From HK1 sp965202875 (lineage in GTDB: Bacteria; Pseudomonadota; Gammaproteobacteria; HK1): 64,000 bases of DNA. The DNA is taken from positions 1,612,001 to 1,676,000 of the forward strand of contig OZ241870.1 in the NCBI GenBank assembly GCA_965202875.1. Reading direction: 5' to 3'. Position 1 is the stretch's first letter, and each line of letters opens with the position of its first letter. A program made the position numbers and the translations under genes. Below the pieces are notes generated by a model. It saw nothing but the letters and a program-made list of their open reading frames with translations. It was not told the origin of the DNA and made no database searches. This document shows, piece by piece, positions 17,789 through 26,765 of the stretch.

Positions 17789-18580
17789 TCAGTCCACTCC
17801 GACGTCGCGGGGCGGATCGCCGGCCCCCACGGCGCCCGCCCGGCGCTGGGCACGGCGCCTGCGGATGCTCCACAGCGTGAGGATCGGCCCGGACCCCGCG
17901 TACGCGAGCGCGCCGAGAAAGAGCACGAGCGGCGGATCGCTGGAGACCAGCACGAACAGCACCACCACGACGAGGATCGCCATGAACGGTACGCGGCTGC
18001 GCAGATCCAGATCCTTGAAGCTGTAGAAGCGCACGTTCGAGACCATCAGCACGCCCGTCGCGATGGTGAGCGCAAACGCGAACGGCGTCACCTCCTCACC
18101 CCGCGCCCCGTAGTCGCCGGCGAACCAGACGAGCCCCGCCACCACCGCCGCAGCGGCCGGACACGGCAGCCCCTGGAAGTAACGCTTGTCGGCGGTGCCG
18201 AGCTGGGTGTTGAACCGGGCGAGCCGCAGGGCCGTCGCCGCGGTGTAGAAGAACGCGGCCAGCCAGCCGATCTTGCCCATGCCCGACAGCGCCCACTCGT
18301 ACACCACGATGCCGGGGGCAAGGCCGAACGAGATGACGTCGGAGAGGGAGTCGTACTCCGCGCCGAAGGCGCTCTGGGTATTGGTCAGACGCGCGATGCG
18401 CCCGTCCGCCCCGTCGAGCACCATCGCGACGAAGATCGCCACGGCCGCCGCCTCGAAGCGACCGTTCACCCCCGCCACGATCGCGTAGAACCCCGCGAAC
18501 AGGGCGGCGGTGGTGAAGAGGTTGGGGAGCAGGTAGATGCCGCGGCGCTGGCGGCGCGGCCCGGAACCCTTGTCCGTCAT
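17789..18580 (-). CDS. pssA: CDP-diacylglycerol-serine O-phosphatidyltransferase
   Basis: Makes phosphatidylserine from CDP-diacylglycerol and serine, leading to phosphatidylethanolamine. The 263-residue integral membrane protein contains the CDP-alcohol phosphotransferase motif at residues 56-81 (DGADGRIAR then FGAEYDSLSDV), preceded by IYLLPNLFTTAALFAGFYAI. About eight hydrophobic segments are visible. This is the membrane-type (subclass II) enzyme rather than the E. coli phospholipase D-like form. It heads the pssA-UDG-rimI cluster. Confidence 0.92.
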   Translation of the reverse strand: MTDKGSGPRRQRRGIYLLPNLFTTAALFAGFYAIVAGVNGRFEAAAVAIFVAMVLDGADGRIARLTNTQSAFGAEYDSLSDVISFGLAPGIVVYEWALSGMGKIGWLAAFFYTAATALRLARFNTQLGTADKRYFQGLPCPAAAAVVAGLVWFAGDYGARGEEVTPFAFALTIATGVLMVSNVRFYSFKDLDLRSRVPFMAILVVVVLFVLVSSDPPLVLFLGALAYAGSGPILTLWSIRRRRAQRRAGAVGAGDPPRDVGVD

Positions 18581-18839
18581 GATCGGTGCCGTTGCTGACG
18601 ATTACAGCATCACTCGATTACAGCATAGCTTATCGTAGCCGATACGTTGAATTCCGATCACCACGTGCCCAGGCGATCGCCCATCGCACTGAGCGGGAGA
18701 CGGCACACGATGAACGCCACGCAGACGATCGCCCATGCACGGGCACCCGCCGTCCGGGGTACCGCACCGCGCCCGTCGCCTACAACGGCGCGGACTCCAG
18801 GCCCGTGCGGCGGACGCGGCGAACCGCTACGGTGCGGCC

Positions 18840-19025
18840 ATGCCGTACAACCCCGCCTGCAAGCTCCTGTCCGCCCATCCCCGCATGGCCGAGGACCTCC
18901 TCCGCGGGTTCGTCGCCAGGCGATGGAGCCATGCCCTCGACTTCCGCACCCTGGAGCTGCGCCCCGCCGCCTCCGTCGGCGACGATCTCCGCGACGCCTC
19001 CGGGGGGTCCGATCCACGTCCCACC
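18840..19025 (+). pseudogene. N-terminal remnant of an Rpn-family nuclease (transposase_31-like)
   Basis: From the ATG at 18840 the frame reads MPYNPACKLLSAHPRMAEDL, then LRGFVARRW..ALDFRTLELRPAASVGDDLRD. This matches the start of Rpn/PD-(D/E)XK recombination-promoting nucleases (HP.MVEDLLRGFV..., then a DDLR-type segment). The similarity ends near 19020, before the nuclease core, and the frame runs on without family features into mutM. I read it as a truncated remnant. Confidence 0.6.
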
Positions 19026-19082
19026 GCGGACAGGGAACGGCGCTACGTCCCGGCGCCGGCTTTCCACGGCGTTCCCGCCGGA

Positions 19083-19132
19083 CCGCTCGAAGGCGCCCGC
19101 CGCACCGACTACCATCGGCGCCGCGGTGTGGC
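19083..19132. repeat. 50-bp direct repeat upstream of mutM, copy 1
   Basis: A segment containing GCTCGAAGGCGCCCGCCGCA and CATCGGCGCCGCGGTG recurs almost identically at 21041-21085. The copies flank the mutM-HAD gene pair. They share about 45 of 48 bases, are in the same orientation, and have no obvious coding role. Confidence 0.8.
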
Positions 19133-19154
19133 GGGGTCGCAGGGGGGATCGGAC

Positions 19155-19991
19155 ATGCCGGAGCTGCCGGAGGTCGAGCGGGGACGCGGGCTCGCGGAGG
19201 CCGTCGCCGCCGGGCGGCGTATCGAGCGGGTGTGGTGCGACGACGACCCGATCGTGTTCGACTCGGTCGAGCCGCGCCGGTGGCGCCGCGCGCTGGAAGG
19301 CAGGCGGGTGGAGGCGGCGCGGCGCTGGGGGAAGCAGCTCTGGCTCGCGCTGGACGCGCCGCCGCATCCGCTCTTCCACTTCGGGATGACCGGCGGGTTC
19401 AGGGCGCCGGGGGCGGCGCCGCTCCAGCTCAAATCCGGGCCGCGCGAAGACCCGCCGGCCTGGCCCCCGCGCTTCGTGAAAATCCGCATCCATCTCGACG
19501 ACGGCGGCGAGCTCGCGATGACCGACGGACGCCGGCTCGGGCGCCTCCTGCTGCGCGACGATCCCGAGCGCGAGCCGCCGGTCGCGAAGCTCGGCTTCGA
19601 CCCGCTGCTGGCGATGCCGCCGCCGAAGCGGTTCTCCGGGATGGTGCGCGCACGCGGGGGCAACGTGAAGTCGCTCCTGCTCGACCAGTCCTTCGCGGCC
19701 GGCGTGGGCAACTGGATCGCGGACGAGGTGCTCTACCAGGCCGGGATCGACCCCCGCCGCCGGGCGTCCTCGCTGACGGACGCGGAGGCGCGGCGGATGC
19801 GGGCCAGGCTCGCCGCGATCGTGAAGCGCGCGGTCGGCGCGAACGCCGACGATTCGCGCTATCCCCGCTCCTGGCTGTTCCACCGGCGCTGGGGGAAGCG
19901 GGGGGATGCGAAGACGGCGCGCGGCGAGCCGATCGAGCACCTGACGATCGGCGGGCGCACCACCGCGTGGGCGCCGTCGGCACAACGCTGA
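19155..19991 (+). CDS. Fpg/Nei-family DNA glycosylase without a zinc finger
   Basis: A 278-residue base-excision glycosylase. The mature N-terminus PELPEVERG carries the catalytic proline and glutamate. Also present are GKQLWL (Lys near 60), FHFGMTGGF, GVGNWIADEVLYQAGIDP (helix-two-turn-helix) and a final GGRTTAW. The usual C-terminal CxxC...CxxC zinc finger is replaced by FHRRWGKRGDAKTARGEPIE with no cysteines, matching the zincless-finger branch. It should excise oxidised purines or pyrimidines. The ATG at 19155 is chosen because the N-terminal PELPE must follow the initiator. Confidence 0.88.
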   Translation: MPELPEVERGRGLAEAVAAGRRIERVWCDDDPIVFDSVEPRRWRRALEGRRVEAARRWGKQLWLALDAPPHPLFHFGMTGGFRAPGAAPLQLKSGPREDPPAWPPRFVKIRIHLDDGGELAMTDGRRLGRLLLRDDPEREPPVAKLGFDPLLAMPPPKRFSGMVRARGGNVKSLLLDQSFAAGVGNWIADEVLYQAGIDPRRRASSLTDAEARRMRARLAAIVKRAVGANADDSRYPRSWLFHRRWGKRGDAKTARGEPIEHLTIGGRTTAWAPSAQR

Positions 19992-20211
19992 ATACGGCGG
20001 CCGGGCGGCAAAGCCACCGCGGCGGGCCCAGCCGGGCGGAAGGTCCGCGTTCTTCTGCTCACCTTCCCATGACACTCCAGGCACGGCGCTCCCCTCTCGA
20101 TCCCGTCCACAGCGCCCGCCCGGATTCCGAACGCCACGGCCAGCGCCGCTCCGGCTCCCGAGCCCTTTCGGAGTATGCCCGCCAAGCGCCGAGCCGGGAA
20201 GAAACGAAAAA

Positions 20212-20997
20212 ATGGATTGGAAGCCAGCGGGTTGCGGGTCCCGTTCCGCGCGGGAAACGAAGGGGTCTCCGCGGGCATGGCCCCGGAACACACGGCGCGG
20301 CTCCGGCTCCGACCCGCGCGCGGTGCTCCTCGACGCCTCGGGAACGCTGATCGAAGTCGCCCGCCCGCTCGGTGAGACCTACTCGCTGCTCGCACGGGAC
20401 TTCGGCGGCGATCTCGACCCCGATACCTTGACGGCCGGATTCCGGACCGAATTCGCCAACGCTCCGCCCATGGCGTTTCCCGGCAAGCACGGCGCGGATC
20501 TCGACCGCGCGGAGCGCGGCTGGTGGCGTGCGGTGGTCGAGCGGGTGATCGGCGCGGCCGGGGGCGTCCCCGAGTTCGACGCCTGTTTCGATCGCCTCTA
20601 CGCACACTACGCGAGCGCTCAAGCCTGGAGGGTCTACCCCGAGGTTCCCGTCGTGCTCGCGTCACTGCGCGAGCGCGGCGTCGCCGTGGCGGTGGTGTCG
20701 AACTTCGATTCGCGTCTGCCTCCGCTGCTCGACGGGCTGGGGCTCGCGGCGTTCTTCGACGCGGTGGTGTGCTCGGGCGAGGCCGGGGCGGCGAAGCCGG
20801 ACGGCGCGATCTTCGCCCATGCGCTCGCCGCCCTTGGAGTCGAGGCGTCGGAAGCGCTGCACGTCGGTGACAGCCGCGCAGCCGACTACGACGGTGCGCG
20901 CGCGGCCGGAATCGAAGCGCTCCTCGTCGACCGGAGCGCGGCGGCGGACCACGCGGACCTCATCACGGACCTGAGCGGCATCCTGGAGCGGTACTGA
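20212..20997 (+). CDS. HAD-superfamily hydrolase
   Basis: A HAD-IA phosphatase-like protein. The nucleophile loop is VLLDASGTLIE, in which the second acidic residue of DxD is a serine, as in some HDHD3-like members. Motif II is VVSNFD, motif III lies around GAAKPDGAIF, and motif IV is HVGDSRAADYDGAR. The substrate is unknown. The only upstream ATG (20212) adds about 37 arginine-rich residues before the fold. The true start may be later at a non-ATG codon, because the fold begins at about residue 36. Confidence 0.82.
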   Translation: MDWKPAGCGSRSARETKGSPRAWPRNTRRGSGSDPRAVLLDASGTLIEVARPLGETYSLLARDFGGDLDPDTLTAGFRTEFANAPPMAFPGKHGADLDRAERGWWRAVVERVIGAAGGVPEFDACFDRLYAHYASAQAWRVYPEVPVVLASLRERGVAVAVVSNFDSRLPPLLDGLGLAAFFDAVVCSGEAGAAKPDGAIFAHALAALGVEASEALHVGDSRAADYDGARAAGIEALLVDRSAAADHADLITDLSGILERY

Positions 20998-21040
20998 GGG
21001 CGCCGTACGTCGGGCACCGTCTCCGGGTGTTCGCCGGCTC

Positions 21041-21085
21041 GCTCGAAGGCGCCCGCCGCACCGACTCCCATCGGCGCCGCGGTGC
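21041..21085. repeat. 50-bp direct repeat, copy 2
   Basis: Near-identical to 19083-19132 (one clear substitution, GACTCCC instead of GACTACC). It lies just after the HAD gene and before the convergent FAD oxidase. Confidence 0.8.
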
Positions 21086-21122
21086 CGCGGTCCGGGTTCC
21101 GGGTCCGCCCTTCCGGTGAAGC

Positions 21123-22457
21123 TCAGTACGGCCCGGGGACGATGGGACCGCCGTCGGTGAAGCGTCCGAAGCGGAAGCGCGCGAGGTCGTGGACCGGCGG
21201 ACGGCCCAGCACCAGATCCGCCAGGATCCGACCGACGCCCGGTCCAATCCCGAAGCCGTGGCCGCTCATGCCGGTGCCGATGAACAGGCCGGTGGGGGCC
21301 GGCGCCTCGCAGACGTAGGGCACCGCATCCGGCGTCACGTCGATCATGCCGGCCCAGATCTCCGCGACGCCCGCCTCGTGGAGCCAGAACGCCCGCTGCG
21401 GCAGCCGCTTGGCGAGCCGCCGGCGGACCAGCGCCGAGGGCGGCGGGTCGAGCACCCGCATCCGCTCGAACGGCGTGACCTCGTCACCGGACCAGCGCGA
21501 CTTCGACCCCCACGCCCCCGGATGGCCCGCCGGCGGCTTGAGCTTGATCCGCACGTCCCTGGCCGAGAGCTTCAGCAACGGGAGGAACTGGGTGAAGTAT
21601 CGAAACGAGCGCGGGCACAGGTAGTGCTCCACGACGTCGCCGGTGGTGACGGTATAGCCGCCGTCCTTGCGCCGGCGCATCGCGAATCCCGGCGCGGAGA
21701 GGTTCGGAAGGCTGCGGTCCGGCGCGGCGCGGGTACGGCCCACGGTGGAGCGGACGAGGAGCTGCGGCAGGTCGATCCCCAGGTTTCCGGCGAAGTACGT
21801 GGACCACGCGCCGCCGGCGAGCACCACGCGCTCCGCCCTCACCGGCCCGCGCTCGGTGCGCACGCCGCCGATCCGCCCTCCTGCCGTTTCGACGGTGCGG
21901 ACCGCACAACCTTCCGTGATCGAGACCCCGAGCCGATGCGCCGCGCGGGCGAGCGCGGGCACCGCGACGAAGGGCTCCGCGCGCCCGTCGCTCGGAGTCA
22001 CCAATCCTCCGACCCACTTGCCTTCGATGCCGGGAGCCGCTGCGTGCGCCTCCGCCCCCGAGAGCATACGGGTGTCGAGCCGATGCTCCTTCGCGAGGTG
22101 GTGCCATTCCTCGAACCTGGTGAGCTCCTCCTCCGCCTCCGCCAGGTACAGACAGCCGGAGGCGGTGAACGCGAGGTCCTTCTCCCCGGTGTCCGCAGCA
22201 AGCCCCCGCCAGATGCGGTTCGACTCCATCATGATCGGCAGCTCGGCCCGGTCGCGCCCCTGCTGACGCACCCAGCCCCAGTTGCGGCTCGACTGCTCGC
22301 CCGCGACGCGCCCCTTCTCGAACAGTGCGACGCTTGCCCCGTGTTGCGCGAGGAACCAGGCCGTCGAGGTGCCGACGACCCCCGCGCCGATCACGACGAC
22401 GTCGACCGCCTCCGGGAGCGGGTCGGAGAACGCGACGGGTGTGGATTCCGAGATCAT
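21123..22457 (-). CDS. FAD-dependent oxidoreductase, DadA/glycine oxidase family
   Basis: A 444-residue flavoenzyme. The dinucleotide-binding site VDVVVIGAGVVGTSTAWFLA is near residues 18-37. EKGRVAGEQSSRNWGWVRQQ is typical of the D-amino-acid dehydrogenase group. The C-terminal FIGTGMSGHGFGIGPGVG completes the FAD site. It probably oxidises an amine or amino acid; the substrate is unknown. It lies 26 bp downstream of the hydantoinase-B-type gene, so the two likely form an operon for degrading cyclic amides or amino acids. Confidence 0.87.
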   Translation of the reverse strand: MISESTPVAFSDPLPEAVDVVVIGAGVVGTSTAWFLAQHGASVALFEKGRVAGEQSSRNWGWVRQQGRDRAELPIMMESNRIWRGLAADTGEKDLAFTASGCLYLAEAEEELTRFEEWHHLAKEHRLDTRMLSGAEAHAAAPGIEGKWVGGLVTPSDGRAEPFVAVPALARAAHRLGVSITEGCAVRTVETAGGRIGGVRTERGPVRAERVVLAGGAWSTYFAGNLGIDLPQLLVRSTVGRTRAAPDRSLPNLSAPGFAMRRRKDGGYTVTTGDVVEHYLCPRSFRYFTQFLPLLKLSARDVRIKLKPPAGHPGAWGSKSRWSGDEVTPFERMRVLDPPPSALVRRRLAKRLPQRAFWLHEAGVAEIWAGMIDVTPDAVPYVCEAPAPTGLFIGTGMSGHGFGIGPGVGRILADLVLGRPPVHDLARFRFGRFTDGGPIVPGPY

Positions 22458-22483
22458 GGGCGCAGGTCCTGTCCCCTACCCGC

Positions 22484-24259
22484 TTACGAATCGTCGTCCC
22501 AGGCCACGAACGGTACGTCCCCGCCGCCCCGTGCGGCCCGCCGCCCCGCGCGGAGCGTCGCGGTCGCCGCTTCGTCCACCGTCCATCGTCCGGTGTCCAC
22601 GACCACCCCGTAGTCCCGCTCCGCCGCGGCGGGACTCACCAGCTCGTTGCGCACGTCGCGGAGCACCCGCTCGGGGTCGCGGTCGAGCGGATCGCCCCAG
22701 CCCCCGCCGCCGGGCAGCACCCAGCGCACCACGTCGCCGCGCCGGCAGGTCATGGTGACCTTCGAGGGCAGCGTCTTCGCTTCTTCCCCCGGATTGAGCA
22801 ACACGGCCCCCGGCGCCCCGGGCCGGCCCCCGTAGAGCCCGTAGGGGCGGTGGGTCCGGCGGTCCGACCGGATCTGGACGGTCGCCTCCTCCTCGCGCAT
22901 CCGGTAGTCGCGGTAGAAGGGGGCGCCGCCCCGGAACCGTCCCGCCCCGCAGGCGTCGGCCACCAGCTCGTTGGCGAGGATCTCGACCGGGTTCTCGATC
23001 TCCGAGACCTCGGCCGACTGCGCGGCCATGTTGGCGAGGAGGTTCGCGTTGCCTTCCAGTCCGTCCGAGAAGGGCCGTCCGCCCCAGGTGCCGCAGGTGA
23101 AGTCGACGTAGATGAAGGGGCTGCGGTCGGCGCGGTAGCCGCCCACCGAGATCCCGACGTTGCCGCCGTCGGAGGCCGCGCAGACCTTGTCCGGCGCCAT
23201 CTTCGCCAGCGCTCCGAATGCGCAGTCGAGCATGCGGAATCCGGTGAGCCCGCGCGCCGCGCACGCCCCCGGCAGCTCCATGTTGGCGATCGTCCCGCGC
23301 GGGGCGGTGACCTCGACGGCGCGGAACGTGCCGTCGTTGTTCGGGACGTCGGCGGGGAGGAGGGAGCGGATGGCGGTGAACGAGGTGGCTTGGGTCACCG
23401 ACAGGGTCGCGTTGATCGCGCCCTTGACCTGCGGGGAGCTGCCGGCCCAGTCGAAGGCGATGCGGTCGCCCCGCTTGCGCACCGTGACGAAGAGCCGGAT
23501 GGGCTTGCCGAAGTCCACGCCGTCGTCGTCGATCCAGTCCTCGAACTCGTACTCGCCGTCCCGGAGCTCCGCGAGTGCGGCCCGGGTCATGCGCTCGGTG
23601 TAGTCGAGCATCTCCCGCATCATCGCGCGTGCGGGGTCGAGGCCGTAGCGGGCGATCCGGGCGCGGATCTCGCGCTCGGCGATCTCGCAGGCCGCGAGCT
23701 GGGCGCGCAGATCGCCGAACACCTGCACGGGGATGCGCACGTTGCGCTCGATCAGCCGCCACAGGGTCTCGTTGCGCGCGCCGCGGTCGAGCAGCTTCAT
23801 CGGCGGGATCCGCAGCCCTTCCTGGTAGATCTCGGTCGAATCCGCCGCGTTCGAGCCGGGCACCCGGCCGCCGACGTCCGCCTGGTGCGCGGTGCAGCAC
23901 GCGAACGCTACGTGCGCGCCGTTCACGAACACCGGCTTGAACATGAAGACGTCGGGCAGGTGCATCCCGCCCTCGAAGGGGTCGTTCAGGGCGTAGACGT
24001 CGCCCTCGCGCACGTCGTTGCCGTAGCGCGCGAGCACCGCGGCCAGCGCGGTCCGTACCGAGCCGAGGTGCATCGGCAGGGTGAGGCCCTGGGCGACGAC
24101 GTTGCCTCGGGGGTCGGTGATCGAGGTGGAGAAATCCATGTTGTCCCGCAGCACCCCGGAATAGGTGGTGCGGCACACGGTCACCGCCATCTCGTCGGCG
24201 GCGGCGAACAAGGCGTTCTTGAAGAGCTCGAAGTCGATGGGATCGACGTGGAGGGGCAT
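22484..24259 (-). CDS. Hydantoinase B / oxoprolinase family protein
   Basis: A 591-residue protein of the HyuB family, the beta subunit of ATP-dependent N-methylhydantoinase or acetophenone-carboxylase-type enzymes. The start (MPLHVDPIDFELFKNALFAA) and the MAVTVCRTTYSGVLRDNMDFST segment are typical, as are DPFEGGMHLPDVFM and the C-terminal GDVVRWVLPGGGGWGDPLDRDPERVL. HyuB usually works with HyuA encoded upstream. Here the upstream DNA is an IS4 remnant and no hyuA is present, so a partner may have been lost or encoded elsewhere. Confidence 0.9.
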   Translation of the reverse strand: MPLHVDPIDFELFKNALFAAADEMAVTVCRTTYSGVLRDNMDFSTSITDPRGNVVAQGLTLPMHLGSVRTALAAVLARYGNDVREGDVYALNDPFEGGMHLPDVFMFKPVFVNGAHVAFACCTAHQADVGGRVPGSNAADSTEIYQEGLRIPPMKLLDRGARNETLWRLIERNVRIPVQVFGDLRAQLAACEIAEREIRARIARYGLDPARAMMREMLDYTERMTRAALAELRDGEYEFEDWIDDDGVDFGKPIRLFVTVRKRGDRIAFDWAGSSPQVKGAINATLSVTQATSFTAIRSLLPADVPNNDGTFRAVEVTAPRGTIANMELPGACAARGLTGFRMLDCAFGALAKMAPDKVCAASDGGNVGISVGGYRADRSPFIYVDFTCGTWGGRPFSDGLEGNANLLANMAAQSAEVSEIENPVEILANELVADACGAGRFRGGAPFYRDYRMREEEATVQIRSDRRTHRPYGLYGGRPGAPGAVLLNPGEEAKTLPSKVTMTCRRGDVVRWVLPGGGGWGDPLDRDPERVLRDVRNELVSPAAAERDYGVVVDTGRWTVDEAATATLRAGRRAARGGGDVPFVAWDDDS

Positions 24260-24329
24260 GGGATACCTCCCGGAGGGACGGGATACCTCGGAGGCCGCCG
24301 CGCACCGGCGTCCGGATGGGGCGGGATCA

Positions 24330-25025
24330 TCATAGGTTGGTACTTGAGGAAATCACAAAACCGGCTCCAATCCGAATTGGAGTCGTCCTCTCTTGCGGTC
24401 TCGTTTCGGATGGGACCGAATCGCATTGCTCGCCAGATAATCCACCAAGTCTCGTAACACGGGAAGAAAGCCTCGTCTCCTTCCACGAGCAAGCGCACGG
24501 AACACATCCCCCAATCCATGACGCGCACACATCGCCACCTTCCGCGTCGAGACCTCGACCCCTCGCAATACCTGCGTCATCTGAGCCAAGTAACGCTTCA
24601 GAACCGAGGCCGCAATCGCCGTCCATATCAGACCCTCGGCTATCCCCGCATTGCTCGTGTCGAACGCAAAGATTCGCATACGACCTCCACTCCTTGAACA
24701 ACAGCTCGACCTGCCACCGCAACCGGTAGAGCTGCCCCACCTGCTCCGCACTGAATCGGGCGCGCGGCAGATTCGTCACCAACAACCGTATGACACCCCT
24801 CGTCACGATTCCATCGCGCCAACAGCCTCAGCTCCAACGCCTTCGCTCCCTCCCCCCAAGCCACATCGAGGTCGACCGTCTCGCCCTTCGACGGAACCCC
24901 CTGCTTCAACAATTGCCCGGACCACTCCCCCAACGCCTTCCCTTCCCAGGTATACGCACCCTGCACCTTCGGATTGACCGATGCACTCGCACGCATCCCG
25001 GACCCTGTCGGAATAGTCCGTGAGG
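24330..25025 (-). mobile_element. IS4-family transposase remnant, 3' part, frameshifted
   Basis: Three successive frames on the minus strand together read as the C-terminal half of an IS4-type transposase. The pieces are VQGAYTWEGKALGEWSGQLL to LLARWNRDEG (about 24990-24800), VIRLLVTNLPRARFS with LYRLRWQVELLFKEW (about 24795-24680), and FAFDTSNAGIAEGLIWTAIA to the stop at 24353. YRLRW..ELLFKEW contains the YREK-like DDE glutamate region. At least two frameshifts, near 24795 and 24675, separate the pieces. The 5' half is absent. Its left end is fused to a broken AAA ATPase gene. Confidence 0.8.
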
Positions 25026-25029
25026 GCCG

Positions 25030-25966
25030 CCGCGGGAAGGCGTCACGCAGGCTCGGAAGCGCCGTGCGCTGCCAACGTGGGTGCAGGTGGAGGCCGATCT
25101 CGTCGATGAGCACCACGCCCTCCACCCGCTTGGGCCCTCGGCGCCGTCGAACTCGTTGAGCATGACGGCGCGGCGGGCGATGTCGGCGACCAGCGCGATG
25201 AATACGTGATAGCCGTCGGACAGCTCGGACCACGGGGCGGCGTGCCCGTCCTCGAAGCGCACCACGGGGCCTTGCGCCGCCGGGTCGTACCAGGCGTGGG
25301 TGACGCCGGGCGTCGCCCGGACCGTCGCTTCCATCACGGCCGCGTGGAAGAAGCGCTCCGGTTCGTCGTGCTGCCTCCGGACCATGTCTCCGACCGTCTC
25401 GTCCTTGAGCCTTGAGCCTTGAGCCACTGCAGCAGCGGGGCCTCGTCGAGGTTCGGGTCGAGCGCGGAGGCGTAGGCTTCCCAGCGGTCCGCCGTCCGCT
25501 CGACCCTGCGGCGCCGGCCGCGGAGGCGGCCCAGGCGATCGACGCCGTACCACGCGAACAGCGGCCACCGCTCTCCGGGCGTCCGTACCCGCTCCAGGGC
25601 GTCGAAGAGCGCCTGGGGTCGATTCCTGGCGCGTCCGGACGCGGGCTGAACCGCCGTCGACCACGTGACGGATTCCGATTCGCCTACGGAGGCGGTCCAC
25701 GTGACCTTGCATGGACCGGCCGGTTTCCGTCGCCCCTTCTCGTCGAGGGTGCGTATCCTGGGGTCGCGCCGTGCGTCGAGCTTCAGGGTTCCCGGCGCAC
25801 CCGGCTGGACCACGGCGAGGCCCATCGCCAGGGCGGTGAGCAACGCGGTCTTTCCGCCGCCGTTCTCGGCGAAGAGGACCGTGGTGTCCTCCTCGAGCGG
25901 AAGCGTCAGCGCGTCGAAGCAACGGTAATTCTCGAGGCGGATCTCCCGGAACCGGAATCGGCTCAT
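25030..25966 (-). pseudogene. AAA family ATPase, frameshifted and 3'-truncated
   Basis: The start MSRFRFREIRLENYRCFDAL plus the Walker A ENGGGKTALLTAL (near residue 35) mark an SMC/RecF-like ATPase of defence loci. The frame is broken after LLQWLKAQGS (about 25425) and again after NEFDGAEGP (about 25145). The remaining frames supply SELSDGYHVFIALVADI (signature region) and VVLIDEIGLHLHPRWQ (Walker B). It ends at SLRDAFPR, where the IS4 remnant begins, so the last strand and switch histidine region are lost. The reading frame cannot make an intact ATPase. Confidence 0.82.
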
Positions 25967-26008
25967 GCCGCTCTCCTCGGTGTCCGTGCGGCGTCGTGAA
26001 CGGGGGAA

Positions 26009-26309
26009 CCCGTCAGTTGCATGAAATGTCGGTTCATACGCGCGTTCACTGTGCAGAACACGGGGTTTTCCGGCCGAAACAAGGTGTGGCTCAAGTTCAC
26101 CGCCGGTGAGGATAAGCCACCCGCGCCAACGATTGTCTTCAGCCTGTCATTCCCGCGAAGCATGTGCCCGCGAAAGCGGGTAGCGGGAATCCACTTCAAT
26201 CAAAAGTCTCTGGATTCCCGCCTTCGCGGGAATGACAGTCTTTCCCGGAGCCCGCTCCCGGATTTGATCGGAGGGAATAGCGGAACTTCCCATTTATGCA
26301 ACAATTGGG
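26009..26309. mobile_element. MITE-like element, copy 1 (301 bp)
   Basis: The ends are imperfect inverted repeats, CCCGTCAGTTGCATGAAATG on the left and, reversed, CCCAATTGTTGCATAAATGG on the right. It is flanked by an exact 4-bp duplication GGAA (26005-26008 and 26310-26313). The interior has a dRS3-like palindrome family (ATTCCCGCGAAAGCGGGAAT-type) and CACTTCAATCAAAAGTCTCT. No transposase is encoded. A shorter relative lies at 59201-59434. It must depend on a transposase in trans. Confidence 0.85.
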
Positions 26310-26399
26310 GGAACGCCGCCCTCCCCGGAGTCGGAATCGGCTCATGCCGTCCTCCTCGGTGGTCCGAGCGGCGAGCGGTACGGTACGCCTTTCGCCACG

Positions 26400-26585
26400 C
26401 GCCAACGATTGTCTTCAGCCTGTCATTCCCGCGAAGCTTGTGCCCGCGAAAGCGGGTAGCGGGAATCCACTTCAATCAAAAGTCTCTGGATTCCCGCCTT
26501 CGCGGGAATGACGGTCTTTCCCGGAGCCCGCTCCTGGGTTTGATCGGAGGGAATAGCGGAACTTTCCATTTATGCAACAATTGGG
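26400..26585. mobile_element. MITE-like element, copy 2, 5'-truncated
   Basis: Nearly identical to the right 190 bp of copy 1, from GCCAACGATTGTCTTCAGCC to the terminal TTTATGCAACAATTGGG. It is again followed by GGAA. The left terminus is missing and the join is to the gene-end duplication GGTACGGTACGCCTTTCGCC. It probably arose with the tandem duplications rather than by a separate insertion. Confidence 0.8.
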
Positions 26586-26765
26586 GGAACGCCACCCTTC
26601 CCGGAGCCGGAATCGGCTCATGCCGCCCTCCTCGGCGTCCGTGCGGCGCCGCGAACGAGGGAACGCCACCCTCCCCGGAGCCGGAATCGGCTCATGTCGC
26701 CCTCCTCGGCGTCCGTGCGGCGCTACGAACGAGGGAATGCCGTCCTCCCCGGAGCCGGAACCGGC

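Noticed and set aside
19859..20285. Minus-strand frame with CLECHGK after a hydrophobic stretch, resembling a cytochrome c start
   Set aside because: It overlaps mutM and the HAD start, has only one CxxCH and no following cytochrome features. At most it is a scrap.
26140..26520. Possible CRISPR array from repeated GCGGGAAT segments
   Set aside because: Repeats are palindromic, irregularly spaced and part of MITE copies; there are no unique spacers and no cas genes.
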